Notes: generated by a model not told the origin, from the sequence alone. A stretch of 64,000 bases of DNA from Sporosarcina psychrophila (GCF_001590685.1 NZ_CP014616.1:3099001-3163000); one strand, 5' to 3'; counted from the first letter of the stretch, positions 1-8,954 are shown. Numbers and translations are program-made.

Positions 1-393
1 GGAATCATTGAGTCGTTTGGGCGTCACTCATCCGATGCCGCCTCGACACATACATTGGCTACCTTTCTCAAATTCGCACGACAACAAGTGATGAAGTCAA
101 ATGGAAAGCGTGTTAAACGAAAAGACGGCTATTGGTATGGTGCCTCACTATTCGCCTTTTATGAGTATGAAACAGTTCAAGTGAAGAAGAAAAAAGTGAC
201 CGGTGCTTTCGCAGACGGATCACCAGGCTTTGCAACCGACTTCGATTATAAAGAAGAATGGAACGAGATTGTCACCAATGTGAATTCGTTTGAAGTGGGA
301 ACAGACGCCGGAGCTATGCCAAGTGCACCTTCGGATGGAGGGAGCTCTGACTCCGGGAGTAGTTGTAGCTCGTGTAGTGGGTGTTCTTCATAA
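1..393 (+). CDS. C-terminal part of an unrecognised protein with a Ser/Gly/Cys-rich tail
   Basis: The frame is open from the first base, so the gene starts outside the window and about 130 residues are visible. I do not recognise the family. The visible part is hydrophilic, with a basic patch (VKKKKV), aromatic stretches (WYGASLFAFYEYE) and an end made almost only of Ser, Gly and Cys (GSSDSGSSCSSCSGCSS). Such tails occur on some membrane or surface proteins, but nothing here proves location. No terminator is obvious before the next gene. The frame itself is convincing because codon use is ordinary and the stop is followed by non-coding sequence; the function is unknown. Confidence 0.6.
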   Translation, partial: GIIESFGRHSSDAASTHTLATFLKFARQQVMKSNGKRVKRKDGYWYGASLFAFYEYETVQVKKKKVTGAFADGSPGFATDFDYKEEWNEIVTNVNSFEVGTDAGAMPSAPSDGGSSDSGSSCSSCSGCSS

Positions 394-405
394 GAATAAG
401 TAAGT

Positions 406-455
406 GGAGGGCATCTGTGCTTGACACAAAGACAAATAATTAACACACGTGAATG
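406..455 (+). repeat. degenerate copy of the AGGTACCT-bordered dispersed repeat
   Basis: The stretch with CACAAAGACAAATAATT and then AACACAC matches the left part of the better-preserved copies at 4282 and 16813. Only the left arm can be recognised. Confidence 0.4.
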
Positions 456-577
456 ACCATACAATAAAACCAGACATTCGCCAATTTGTCCGATCTTCAT
501 TCTATTATTATGTAATTGTAGCGAATGATCTGAGTAGCTCCACGTGCAGGTAATTGAAATTAAAAAAGGAGCACTTT

Positions 578-1276
578 ATGAAGAAGTGGTTGATTATGTT
601 GGCTGGAAGTATTCTTATTTTACAAGGTTGCGTTACAGGTGGGAAAGGTATACCTACCGAACAGAAAAGGGAGGAAAATACATTGAACCTAGAATTACTT
701 AATGCGGTTGAACTTAAAGATACAAATAGCGTAAGTAGACTGATTACTAAAGGGGCAAATATAAACGTACAGGATGAAAACAGTCGTACTGCCACTATGT
801 TAGCTACGTATAATAATGACGTCGTCACGGCAAAAACCTTAATTAAAGCCGGTGCAGACGTCAATATCCAAGATGACATGAAAAACAATCCTTTCTTGTA
901 TGCTGGCGCAGAGGGGTACTTGGACATTCTAAAGTTAACAATCGAGGCCGGTGCTGACCCCACTATTACCAACCGATATGGAGGAACTGCTCTCATCCCT
1001 GCCTCCGAACATGGATATCTCGATGTTATCAAGGAACTTCTTACTTCGACTGATATTGATGTTAATCATGTAAATAATCTCGGTTGGACAGCCTTAATGG
1101 AAGCAATCATTTTAAATAATGGAAACCAAGTACAACAGGAAACTGTACAATTACTTATAGATAACGGAGCAGATGTAACTATTCCTGATAAAAATAATGT
1201 CACCCCTCTACAACATGCACGAAAAAAAGGGTTTAAAGAGATTGAGCAAATATTAGTAGATAGTGGTGCTATGTAA
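578..1276 (+). CDS. Ankyrin-repeat lipoprotein
   Basis: This 232-aa protein begins with a lipoprotein signal peptide: two lysines, a hydrophobic stretch and the lipobox LQGC with Cys18 as the lipidation site. It is therefore probably anchored on the outer face of the membrane. From about residue 40 to the end run ankyrin repeats, seen as GADVN, GADPT and GADVT turn motifs with TALM/TPLQ helices, so the role is probably protein binding; the partner is unknown. The ATG at 578 is chosen because AAAAAAGGAG lies at the right distance before it and the signal peptide starts there; an upstream TTG in frame lacks both. It is a single-gene unit closed by a hairpin terminator at 1361. Confidence 0.85.
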   Translation: MKKWLIMLAGSILILQGCVTGGKGIPTEQKREENTLNLELLNAVELKDTNSVSRLITKGANINVQDENSRTATMLATYNNDVVTAKTLIKAGADVNIQDDMKNNPFLYAGAEGYLDILKLTIEAGADPTITNRYGGTALIPASEHGYLDVIKELLTSTDIDVNHVNNLGWTALMEAIILNNGNQVQQETVQLLIDNGADVTIPDKNNVTPLQHARKKGFKEIEQILVDSGAM

Positions 1277-1360
1277 CAGTATTTTTTTATTTACTCATTA
1301 ATGTTTATCGCAAAAATATTATTAACGATATAATTTCATCACCACAATTTACTTAATATA

Positions 1361-1402
1361 ACAAACACCGCTAGGATAACTCTAGCGGTGTTTGTTGTTT
1401 TT
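1361..1402 (+). terminator. Intrinsic terminator after the ankyrin lipoprotein gene
   Basis: A 14-bp perfect stem (ACAAACACCGCTAG with CTAGCGGTGTTTGT) around a 7-nt loop is followed by a T-rich run. It also lies just beyond the end of the minus-strand remnant at 1406. Confidence 0.85.
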
Positions 1403-1405
1403 AGC

Positions 1406-1842
1406 TCAATATACAGGTACCACCACTGGGCTAAAATTCATTTTATAACAGGGTCCATCGGTTCCTTCCCCGTTAAAACAGAAATGTAGATTAGGTAGTC
1501 GATTACGTAGGCCTCGCCAGATTCTCCAATCTTCCATACTAACAGATACTGGCTTCCCTTCGCTAAACCTATTATCTGGAGGTAGATGATCTTGTTCATA
1601 TTTAAAGTTTTTATTTGTCCAGTCAAGATTCAAGTAGTAAAGAACCTCTCCAACAACCCTACAACCTTTTTCCATGTTGAGTACATCTTCAATTTCACCA
1701 TCTGTGACTCTCAAATTATTTATCTGGTCGAGCATTACAATAGTAATTTCATAAACAAAGTTATTGATGTTACTCTTTACCTGTTGCAGCTTATTTGTAG
1801 TGCCAGAACATAATCAATTGCTTTTTCTCTTGTAGTTTCATC
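1406..1842 (-). pseudogene. Remnant of an HNH-type (DUF262/GmrSD-like) C-terminal domain
   Basis: An open frame without a stop runs from about 1842 to a TGA at 1406 but has no good start, so it looks like the 3' end of a decayed gene. The part around KYEQDHLPPDNRFSE followed by RLPNLHFCFNGEG recalls the DH...P and NLQLL...N signatures of HNH domains at the end of DUF262/GmrSD-type restriction proteins. The second half of the motif is degenerate (NLHFCFNGEG in place of NLxLLxGxxN), which fits decay. Family assignment is tentative. Alternative: a short unrelated hypothetical protein starting at the ATG at 1735. Confidence 0.35.
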
Positions 1843-2173
1843 TTAGAATCTTTCATTCAAGGATGTTTTTCATCTCAAATTGGGTTGGACTCAATCTTCC
1901 AATCTTTTCACTAAACCTACAAACTTCATCTGTAAGTAATTACTCTAAAAAGTGGGTATGTACAGTTCTGGGTTGTTTCTTTCAACTGTAAGAGTCACAA
2001 TCTTATACACCATTTACCCTTCCGACATTATTTTCACACTACAAAGAATACAATCACACTATTCCATTAATTATAGATACTCATAAACTATTTGTATTTA
2101 CTCACAGCAATAACATGAGAAAAACACCCTGCATTTCTGTAAGGCATCATATCTCAGTAGTCCGCCTATACTT
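1843..2173. other. Intergenic, no feature recognised
   Basis: AT-rich sequence of about 330 bases. No ORF with a ribosome site, no hairpin with a T-run and no repeat found elsewhere in the window was seen. Confidence 0.5.
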
Positions 2174-2704
2174 TCATTTCCCCTTCAGCATCCTTGCCAA
2201 GTACGCGTCAGATTCGCCCTTCGGAATGCTTAGACTCTTCCACTGCTCTCCTTTAATCTGTTTTCCAATGAACATGACTTGTCCAATATGGATAGCATAA
2301 TGCGCCATTTGCCGCTCAATCGCATCTATGACGGAATGTGCCTGCCCGCGAATATGAATATTCTTTTCCAAGTCTTGCTCATGCAAGCTTTCCAGCGCAT
2401 CAAAAAAAACGCACCAGCCATGTTCCCAATGATCCATCAGCTGCGCCTTTAACAATCGTTTCGTTTCGAATTCCCCATCACGATTACGGTCCGGCTTTTC
2501 ACCGTCCGTCGTCAGAAAATCCGTCCACCTCGAAACCATATTCCCACTTAAATGCAGAATAAGAATCGCGATGCTGTTTGAATCGTCGTTTGACGTCCAA
2601 TGAAAATCATCCTCATTCAACTGGTCGAATGTTTTTTCACCTTGCCCTTTTAACCCGATGAACCGCTCTCGAACAACTCGTAAATATTCTGTTCCAATCG
2701 ACAT
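2174..2704 (-). CDS. DinB-superfamily protein (DUF1572 type)
   Basis: This 176-aa protein begins MSIGTEYLRVVRERF and resembles the DUF1572 branch of the DinB/YfiT-like four-helix bundle. Members carry a metal site built from histidines on separate helices; here the candidates are the His of LILHLSGNM and the paired histidines of MAHYAIHIGQ, spaced as in the family. Biochemical roles in the family vary (thiol transferases, metal-dependent hydrolase-like), so no substrate is proposed. The ATG at 2704 is preferred over an upstream in-frame start because AGAGGGGG lies at the right distance before it. It is a lone gene, with no partner in the same direction nearby. Confidence 0.8.
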   Translation of the reverse strand: MSIGTEYLRVVRERFIGLKGQGEKTFDQLNEDDFHWTSNDDSNSIAILILHLSGNMVSRWTDFLTTDGEKPDRNRDGEFETKRLLKAQLMDHWEHGWCVFFDALESLHEQDLEKNIHIRGQAHSVIDAIERQMAHYAIHIGQVMFIGKQIKGEQWKSLSIPKGESDAYLARMLKGK

Positions 2705-2891
2705 ATGGTGTTCCCCCTCTAGTTCCAAAAATCAGTTCGCTGATGTATTCGATGATAACGTGTGAGAATATTTTCACCATTGCTTAAGGCTGAATAGCCA
2801 GAAACGCATAAATTCAAAAAGCACCTACGCCAACAAGTACAGGTTCAATATCGAGGGGCGGTTTCCGGCTGGATGTTGAATAACGAGGCCA

Positions 2892-3263
2892 TCAAAACAT
2901 CCCATTCTCGTTTGGTGAGTCTTCCGGCACCGGTTGGCCAACATCCCACATTTCAACAATCTTGCCTTCATGAAAACTGAAAATATGGACAACCGCTGCC
3001 CCTAGGTCCTCCACCTTCTGTTTGATGTGGGAATAAACCATCACGTTTTCTCCCTCTTCAATCGTCTGCTTCACTTCGAGCGTTTTGTTTGGGCTGATAC
3101 CGTCATTCTCTTCCATCGCTTGCTTAAGCGAATCCGCATCCCCCGGGAAATATGGATTATGATGGCGGAAATCTGGGCTTACGTATTTTTTATAGGCTTC
3201 GTCAATCTTTCCAGAGACGATAAGATGTAGAAAGTCCACTGCTTGGTCTTTATGTGGTTTCAT
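2892..3263 (-). CDS. SnoaL-like (NTF2 fold) protein
   Basis: The 123-aa product has the size and layout of SnoaL-like polyketide-cyclase-fold proteins: an N-terminal helix (AVDFLHLIVSGKIDEAYKKY), the family signature DFRHHNPYFP, then beta strands ending in GKIVEMWDVGQPVPE. Proteins of this type are small cone-shaped enzymes or ligand binders; the substrate cannot be read from sequence. The ATG at 3263 follows AAAGGATG at normal distance. An in-frame start nine codons upstream lacks a good ribosome site. Confidence 0.8.
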   Translation of the reverse strand: MKPHKDQAVDFLHLIVSGKIDEAYKKYVSPDFRHHNPYFPGDADSLKQAMEENDGISPNKTLEVKQTIEEGENVMVYSHIKQKVEDLGAAVVHIFSFHEGKIVEMWDVGQPVPEDSPNENGMF

Positions 3264-3656
3264 GATTTTAACATCCTTTCCTGATATCACTTCTTGATCA
3301 GCATATTATTGGTATTCTATAAAATAGCCAAATATCCTTTTCCAATTGTTTTGAAGTACGCATGCAATCCACTTAATATGCGGTCAGTCGCTTTAGAAAC
3401 ATCATAAAAGTTTAAACATTCACGATAACTTCTTGCACAACGTACCTAAAATCATGTAAATGATGGGTGCGTTTCTTCCCATTTTCCTAGTTTAATTCCA
3501 GAACCATAAAGTTGCCCATAATCCATCGAAATGTACATATTTCACCTCGATCTATGTATTTATAGGTACCGCCCGCTTACCGTTGTTTACATATACTCAT
3601 TATCGGTAATGATTAATGTGCAATGTTAGTTACTATTAAACGAAGGAGCATGGACA

Positions 3657-4238
3657 ATGACCAATCAAAACCAAGACATAATTACCTATTTTCAAAAACT
3701 GGACCGCAGCTTTTTCATGGATGTGCACAAGGAATTCGCCTATATGGACGAAGCAATTCCGATTGGGCATGAACAAACCATTTCCCAGCCTTCCCTCGTA
3801 CTAGAAATGACATTGGCCCTCGATTTGCAGCCTTATTCAAAAGTGCTGGAAATCGGAACGGGTTCCGGCTTCCAGACCGCCCTACTCGCCGCCTTCTCGA
3901 ACCCCGTTTATTCAATTGAACGAATTGCTGCCTTGCATGAACGGGCAAAAGAAAGATTAGAAAAGGCCGGTTTCTCCAACATCCATTTCAAGCTGGATGA
4001 CGGTAGCGCCGGTTGGGAAGAACACGCTCCTTACAACCGGATTATGGTGACCGCCGCTGCTACCCAGGTGCCACGCGAACTCATAGACCAACTAGCTATC
4101 GGAGGGAAAATGATCATCCCAGTAGGAACACCCCTCCTACAGGAACTCTTGCTCTTGGAAAAAGATGAAGATGGAGAAATCCATACCGCAGTGTTGGATG
4201 AAGTGAGGTTTGTCCCATTGAAAGGAAAGTATGAATAG
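3657..4238 (+). CDS. pcm: Protein-L-isoaspartate O-methyltransferase family protein
   Basis: A 193-aa SAM-dependent methyltransferase of the PCMT family, which methylates L-isoaspartyl residues in damaged proteins so they can revert to aspartate. The family signature PIGHEQTISQP is at residues 35-45, motif I of the SAM site (VLEIGTGSGFQ) at 63-73, and YSIER (acidic loop) and GGKMIIPVG follow as expected. The protein is a little shorter than the E. coli enzyme (208 aa). CGAAGGAG lies before the ATG. Just at its stop is a 7-bp palindrome (ATAGGTG/CACCTAT), then a dispersed repeat. Firmicutes often lack a classical Pcm, so the real substrate may differ. Confidence 0.8.
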   Translation: MTNQNQDIITYFQKLDRSFFMDVHKEFAYMDEAIPIGHEQTISQPSLVLEMTLALDLQPYSKVLEIGTGSGFQTALLAAFSNPVYSIERIAALHERAKERLEKAGFSNIHFKLDDGSAGWEEHAPYNRIMVTAAATQVPRELIDQLAIGGKMIIPVGTPLLQELLLLEKDEDGEIHTAVLDEVRFVPLKGKYE

Positions 4239-4281
4239 GTGACAGCACCTATCCCGTATCGGTTAAAAAATAAAACGCAAA

Positions 4282-4402
4282 AGAAGTACCTATGCAAGAC
4301 AAAAAGACAAACAATTCAAATGTTAAAGTAATAATAATAAAAGTAAAGAAAAATCGCATAGGTATTGAATTGAATTGAGTTGTATTTACTGAATCGATAC
4401 CT
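4282..4402 (+). repeat. MITE-like dispersed repeat, copy A
   Basis: It begins AGAAGTACCT, contains AAAAGACAAACAATTCA, and ends TTTACTGAATCGATACCT. Both parts match copy B at 16813-16948. The ends form an imperfect inverted repeat. Confidence 0.6.
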
Positions 4403-4416
4403 AAAATTAATATCTA

Positions 4417-4875
4417 TTAGTATTTCGTCGCTTCAGCAATTCTTTTTACCTTTTGGGCATGGCGGGCAATAAAATGGCTCATATACTTTTCCAAAAACAA
4501 ATGATTAGCTGCTTTTCCTAAAATGCCAAAAGGGGATTTATATGAGAAAGTATCTATCATGCTCGTTTCTGTGACCCTTTCAATGAATTCATGTGTATGT
4601 GTAAAAGATTGAAAGGCTCCACGAACCATGGAATCGGTGAATCTGTATGGCTTCACCATTTCAATGACTTGAGACGTTAATTTCTGTTTCATCCCTAAAT
4701 GGGTCGTCTCCCAAGTAACGAAATCGCCACGCTCCATCAATCCAAACGTAATTCCTTCAATAGCTATTTGTTTCGTCAGCAACATTTTCCCCGCATGAAC
4801 TTCAACAGTTCTTGCAAGATCGAAACAAACTTGGATGGGAGCGTGGATTGAAATTTCATGTCTGATGATTGGCAT
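4417..4875 (-). CDS. SRPBCC-superfamily (START/Bet v1-like) protein
   Basis: The 152-aa product starts MPIIRHEISIHAPIQ with the typical first strand and acidic helix of SRPBCC ligand-binding folds, and continues with GDFVTWETTHLG, a strand often seen in the cyclase/dehydrase-like members, and a final amphipathic helix (MSHFIARHAQKVKRIAEA). Such proteins bind hydrophobic ligands; several Bacillus members are annotated as cell-division inhibitors or cyclases without proof. No catalytic residue can be named. The ATG at 4875 has AAAAGGGTGA before it; an upstream start would add an atypical basic extension. Confidence 0.75.
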   Translation of the reverse strand: MPIIRHEISIHAPIQVCFDLARTVEVHAGKMLLTKQIAIEGITFGLMERGDFVTWETTHLGMKQKLTSQVIEMVKPYRFTDSMVRGAFQSFTHTHEFIERVTETSMIDTFSYKSPFGILGKAANHLFLEKYMSHFIARHAQKVKRIAEATKY

Positions 4876-5116
4876 GATGTCACCCTTTTCTAGTCTACCA
4901 ATATTGTGACGGTTCCTATGCGCAGTGTATTTATAACAATTCAATAGGAAGCCCGTCGATGATAGCTAGTATCGGATTTCAGGTTACATTTTATGCAATT
5001 AACCAGGTGTGCCAGCGTCTATTACAAATTTTCAAAAACCCTAGCATCCATTTCTGAATACCATGGCCTTAATCATTCATATGTAGTTCTAAACATCCAT
5101 CCCCCAGCCATTAAAA

Positions 5117-5172
5117 GAGGTACACTGTGTCAAAAAAGACGAACAATTCACACATTCGATTAATTATACTAA
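5117..5172 (+). repeat. partial copy of the AGGTACCT-bordered dispersed repeat
   Basis: The left arm (GAGGTAC, then CTGTGTCA, AAGACGAACAATTCACAC and AATTATAC) matches copy B closely. The right half is absent because the NERD gene ends here, so the copy is cut. Confidence 0.5.
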
Positions 5173-5174
5173 AA

Positions 5175-6083
5175 TCAAACACTCCGCCGATGCTGATCCA
5201 GATTCACACTTTCTGTATTCCGACAATCAGGATAATTACTGCAACCGTAAAATTTTCCGTATCTACCTGTCTTCAAGGTCAACTGCCCATTACACTTCGG
5301 ACAAGCAGTATATAATAGTGAGGCATCAGTCTTGGACATCTTTTTCGCACGGCTTGTATGTGAACGTGCCGTCTGCTTGGCATCTTTCGCTTTTCGAATC
5401 GATTGCATGTGCTCAGCCTTGAATAGTTTCCTGTCATTTTTATATAGAGCCAAAAGTTCCGCGAGCTTTTCATTGATCCCCTTCACGGTATCCTCACTAA
5501 TGTGCTGCTCCTTGTACTGACTGATTGTTGTAATAAGATCAGGGAACTGTATGACATGTGCTGAGGTGAAACCCTTATTGAATTTAAAAGTAGAGTTAGA
5601 TGAAAATGCGATGATGGAATAGACTTCCTGCATTTCCTCTCGTCCTATGTAGGTAAGCAAAGCTTGAACATGGCCATAATTTTGCCGGATTGGATTGTAC
5701 ATTTTTGTTTTCCGTTTATAGATAACTTGTGTCCAATAGGGTTTAAATTCATCACCAAAAATCCAACCGCTGTAATGTTTCGTTTCGATGACAAACACGC
5801 CATACACGGAGGTCACAATATGATCTACTTGCGTCAGTCCCCGCTCACCATTCGGAATATAAACATCATGGAAGACAGTGTATGCATCCCCTAATTTCCG
5901 AAGCTTGGTCTTTACAACCCACTCCCCATAATTCCCTTTAATAACCGGCATTTTCCACTGCAGGATAATCCACAAAATCACGAATAGGACGACAACCGGA
6001 AATGCAGTTGATGTAATAAGCATCTTGAGTGTAATCAAAATGCCCTCATAAAATCCCGTTATCATACTATTGTCTGCATTCAT
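5175..6083 (-). CDS. NERD-domain protein with C-terminal topoisomerase-type zinc ribbon
   Basis: A 302-aa protein with a membrane segment at about residues 20-42 (AFPVVVLFVILWIILQW), then a NERD domain at about 50-165: GEWVVKTKLRKLG, the conserved strand TQVDHIVTSVYGVFVIETK, and HYSGWIFGD. NERD domains resemble restriction-type nucleases; the D...E-x-K residues (D of VDHI, ETK) are present. After a basic linker comes a four-cysteine zinc ribbon like those at the ends of topoisomerase I (CPKC...GCSNYPDCR) at about 264-290. This suggests a membrane-tethered nucleic-acid enzyme; its role is unknown. It overlaps a small upstream reading frame by four bases. Confidence 0.88.
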   Translation of the reverse strand: MNADNSMITGFYEGILITLKMLITSTAFPVVVLFVILWIILQWKMPVIKGNYGEWVVKTKLRKLGDAYTVFHDVYIPNGERGLTQVDHIVTSVYGVFVIETKHYSGWIFGDEFKPYWTQVIYKRKTKMYNPIRQNYGHVQALLTYIGREEMQEVYSIIAFSSNSTFKFNKGFTSAHVIQFPDLITTISQYKEQHISEDTVKGINEKLAELLALYKNDRKLFKAEHMQSIRKAKDAKQTARSHTSRAKKMSKTDASLLYTACPKCNGQLTLKTGRYGKFYGCSNYPDCRNTESVNLDQHRRSV

Positions 6084-6314
6084 AATATCCCCCCAAGTTC
6101 ATCACTCAGTTGTCGCACACACGTCAACGTGCCCACTTTTCCGACTATTACAACAATACCATATAATATGAAAATAGTTCCATAAAAACCTGTGTCAACC
6201 ATAGGAATACCCAAGTCGAATCGCTTCGTCCAGTTTCCGGGTACGTTCTTCAAAAGTAATTTCAGCGTCAATGTCCTTTGGAATATGGGACGATACAGTC
6301 TTTAATTTGTCCAT
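6080..6314 (-). pseudogene. Small gene split between two frames (39-aa ORF, then a membrane peptide)
   Basis: A 39-codon ORF (6314 to 6195) starts with an ATG after GGGGGGACG and encodes MDKLKTVSSHIPKDIDAEIT and an acidic/basic helix. In the next frame, without its own clear ribosome site, the sequence continues with a hydrophobic segment (GTIFILYGIVVIVGKVG) and runs to a stop overlapping the NERD gene start. The arrangement fits a single small membrane protein of about 78 residues broken by one frameshift near 6210, cotranscribed with the NERD gene. It could instead be two real short ORFs coupled by translation. I do not recognise the family. Confidence 0.4.
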
Positions 6315-6348
6315 CACCCAGACGTCCCCCCTACTTTATTGTTAGGTG

Positions 6349-6462
6349 CACGAAACTTTCATGTTTATTACAACAATCAGAATTGTTTTATGGCGAAAAA
6401 ATCTGAATTGCGTTTGAATTGTGTGGTTCACAGACAGCCATCATTAATACAGTAGGCGTTTT
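6349..6462 (+). repeat. Left direct repeat flanking the HTH gene
   Basis: Shares GAAACTTTCATGTTTATT, then TTTGAATTGTGTGGT, CACAG and CCATCA in the same order and spacing with 7357-7475. By eye about 70% identical over ~110 bp. Confidence 0.6.
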
Positions 6463-6551
6463 CCCCAATTGCCGAATTAAAAACTTTTTTCACAAAAATG
6501 TCCCCTTTCCCCCACTTTTCTTCTATATAAAGAATAAAGGGGATATTCTTT

Positions 6552-7340
6552 ATGACAACTTACCTATCTGAATACGCATACTTCACAAACAAACACGATC
6601 TAGACGCGGCAACAAGACAACATGTACTTACGCACTGGAACGATATGAACCAAACAGAGCGGGCTGTTCTCGATATGATTCGTCGTTACTCCGTTAAATA
6701 CGGCGCTGCCCACTTGAAACACGAAACCATCGAAAAGGCTATCAAGAAATCAAATGCAACTGTTCGACGCGCCATCCGTAAATTAGTAAAGCTCGAAATC
6801 ATCGAACGCATTCACTATATCCGCCCCGTTATGAGCGGTCTAGGCGCTAACATTTATGTCATTAAACCTACTAATGACCAGTCGAAATTGAACACCCCAG
6901 AGAATGACGAAAAGCCTTCTAGCAGTAAGTTTGAACCCGCTAATCTACAAACCGAAGCTGTTCTTTCTAAAGCGATAAAGACTAAAGACCTTAAAAGAAC
7001 GTCTCCTACGGAAATTGTGCCTACTACACTTTTCGGTAAAATGAAATCTCTTCTTTCTTCAACAATCGGAGAAAGTAAATTAGCACGTAATTTTTACGGC
7101 GTCTATCGGAAACAGTCCCTACAAATGCTGAAATTCAGTATTCACGAAGACAAAGGAGAACTGTTCGAGCAATTAGCCATGCATGCCCTTCGTATTGCGG
7201 TTCAAACAACCAAACAGAAAAAAGTCCGGAATCTGCCCGGTTATTATTCAGGTGTCTTACGCGAACTCATTGGTAAGGCTTTATTCAGAGAGGCTTTTAT
7301 GGATTATGACGTGCCAGTTGAGGGATTTTTCTATCGCTGA
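6552..7340 (+). CDS. Helix-turn-helix protein, plasmid-replication-like
   Basis: The 262-aa protein has an N-terminal winged-helix region (about 30-95): NQTERAVLDMIRRYSVKYGA followed by HETIEKAIKKSNATVRRAIR, a typical recognition helix, and IIERIHYIRP. A charged linker follows, then a C-terminal helical domain (FGKMKSLLSSTIGESKLARN to the end). Such HTH proteins are frequent on plasmids and mobile regions of Bacillales, but this one has no Rep motif that I can name. AAAGGGGAT precedes the ATG. It is alone between two direct repeats, which suggests that the gene and its flanks move or duplicate as a unit. Confidence 0.7.
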   Translation: MTTYLSEYAYFTNKHDLDAATRQHVLTHWNDMNQTERAVLDMIRRYSVKYGAAHLKHETIEKAIKKSNATVRRAIRKLVKLEIIERIHYIRPVMSGLGANIYVIKPTNDQSKLNTPENDEKPSSSKFEPANLQTEAVLSKAIKTKDLKRTSPTEIVPTTLFGKMKSLLSSTIGESKLARNFYGVYRKQSLQMLKFSIHEDKGELFEQLAMHALRIAVQTTKQKKVRNLPGYYSGVLRELIGKALFREAFMDYDVPVEGFFYR

Positions 7341-7356
7341 AATGATTGTGCGGGTT

Positions 7357-7475
7357 ATTGTATGGTGCCGAAACTTTCATGTTTATTTCAGCAAACATGA
7401 AGGTTTCATGGATAGAACGACTCAGAATTATGTTTGAATTGTGTGGTGCACAGGCAACCATCACTAAGTACAAGA
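7357..7475 (+). repeat. Right direct repeat flanking the HTH gene
   Basis: Second copy of the repeat at 6349. It carries a 9-bp hairpin (TTCATGTTT / AAACATGAA) only partly kept in the left copy. Confidence 0.6.
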
Positions 7476-7630
7476 AGCGATTGCTATTAATAGACTTTGT
7501 GATTATATTACAGTATGTTATACATGCAATGTCTTCAAGTATTTATGATAGTTTAATGCTATTGTGAAAAGAAAATTCTTAATTTCATAGGCAAAACTTT
7601 CAATTAAAAAGATGAGGAAGTACAGATTGT

Positions 7631-8938
7631 ATGAAAAACCGTAAAATAAAACTAATTTTAGTATTATCTACTGTCTTGTTATTGTTGTTTACAAGTTTAA
7701 ATGTCTTTACCTCTTACGTGAAGATGAAAAAGACGGTTGAAGAGTCAATCGGTAATCAAAGTCTTATAGCAGCAGAATCCATTGCGTCTGCGTTAGATAA
7801 AGAAACGTATTGGAAATTTTTGAATAACCCCGTGAAAAACGAATATTATTGGGAATTAACAAACTACTTAGTTGATGCAAGAGAAAAACTGGGAGCATTA
7901 TTTGTATATACATTGGAAATCGATAATCCAAAAGTATCGAACGTAATGATAGGCGGATTACCCAAGGAGTTAGATGAGAGCTATAGTATTGGAGTGGTTT
8001 GTACAGTACCCGAAAAGCAGGTCAAAATAGCCTTTGAAGGAAATACCTATATTACAGATGTAATTGAGGATGCCGACCATGGCTCTTATCTTTCTGTTGG
8101 AGTACCGATAAAGGATGAAGCAGGAAAGGTCATGGGCTACTTAGGTATCGATATTAGTGTTGATACACTTAATGATATTAAGGGGAAAGTACTGAAAAAC
8201 AATATCCTTCTCTTCGTCTTTAATGGTGCCTTTATTTTGGTCGCTATCGGATCCTTCTTATTATTGCAAAGATGGTATCAAAAAGAAGTGGCAAAGGAAG
8301 TCGGGTATACAGAAGATACATACCAAGCTGAACTTAAAACGTTAATCACTTCCATATCTTCATTAAGACATGATTTTACCAATCATATTCAAGTTTTACA
8401 TGGACTACTTCAACTAGGGGAATCTAAGCAGGCTCAGCAATACATATCATCTTTGTCTAAAGAAGTTCTGGCGCTAGAAACTCTAAAACTAAATATAGAT
8501 CATCCTGGTCTTTCAATCTTACTGCAAACAAAGAAACTGGCTGCACAAAATTATCATATTGATATGAATTTTACGGTTTCTCATGATGCATTCGATAAAA
8601 TAAAAACAACAGATTTAATCATAATACTGTCGAATTTAATTGATAATGCAATTGATGCAACAGTTGCATTACCTGTAGCCGAACGTAAAATAACAATTAG
8701 CTGTCAAAAGGATGTTACGCAGTATCTATTTAAGATTACGAATACTGGACCTAAAATTAGTGACAATGAACATATTTTTAAACAAGGATATTCAACAAAA
8801 AATGCAGAACAAGGAAAGATAAGAGGGCAAGGTTTATTTATTGTGAAGGAAGTTGTGAATAGATATAATGGGGAAATCACAATTGATTCAATAAATGATT
8901 TAGAGACTATTGCCCTTGTGGGAATCCCTCTAAAGTAA
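7631..8938 (+). CDS. Orphan sensor histidine kinase (Spo0B-type dimerisation domain)
   Basis: A 435-aa membrane kinase. Segment one is at residues 7-28 and segment two at about 191-213, so residues 30-190 form an extracellular sensor resembling dCache/PAS sensors (VPIKDEAGKVMGYLGIDIS). The cytoplasmic part has the Spo0B/CitA-type phosphoacceptor helix SLRHDFTNHIQVLHGLLQL with His247, then an ATPase domain with the N box (NLIDNAIDA), an ITNTGPKI G1-like strand and GQGLFIVKEVV (G2). CitA/DcuS-type kinases usually sit beside a response regulator; none is adjacent here, so its partner is unknown. A terminator follows at 8955. Confidence 0.88.
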   Translation: MKNRKIKLILVLSTVLLLLFTSLNVFTSYVKMKKTVEESIGNQSLIAAESIASALDKETYWKFLNNPVKNEYYWELTNYLVDAREKLGALFVYTLEIDNPKVSNVMIGGLPKELDESYSIGVVCTVPEKQVKIAFEGNTYITDVIEDADHGSYLSVGVPIKDEAGKVMGYLGIDISVDTLNDIKGKVLKNNILLFVFNGAFILVAIGSFLLLQRWYQKEVAKEVGYTEDTYQAELKTLITSISSLRHDFTNHIQVLHGLLQLGESKQAQQYISSLSKEVLALETLKLNIDHPGLSILLQTKKLAAQNYHIDMNFTVSHDAFDKIKTTDLIIILSNLIDNAIDATVALPVAERKITISCQKDVTQYLFKITNTGPKISDNEHIFKQGYSTKNAEQGKIRGQGLFIVKEVVNRYNGEITIDSINDLETIALVGIPLK

Positions 8939-8954
8939 ATTTGAATGAAAGCGT

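Noticed and set aside
7346-7567. 73-codon plus-strand ORF after the HTH gene
   Set aside because: Its first half is the direct repeat at 7357; no ribosome site.
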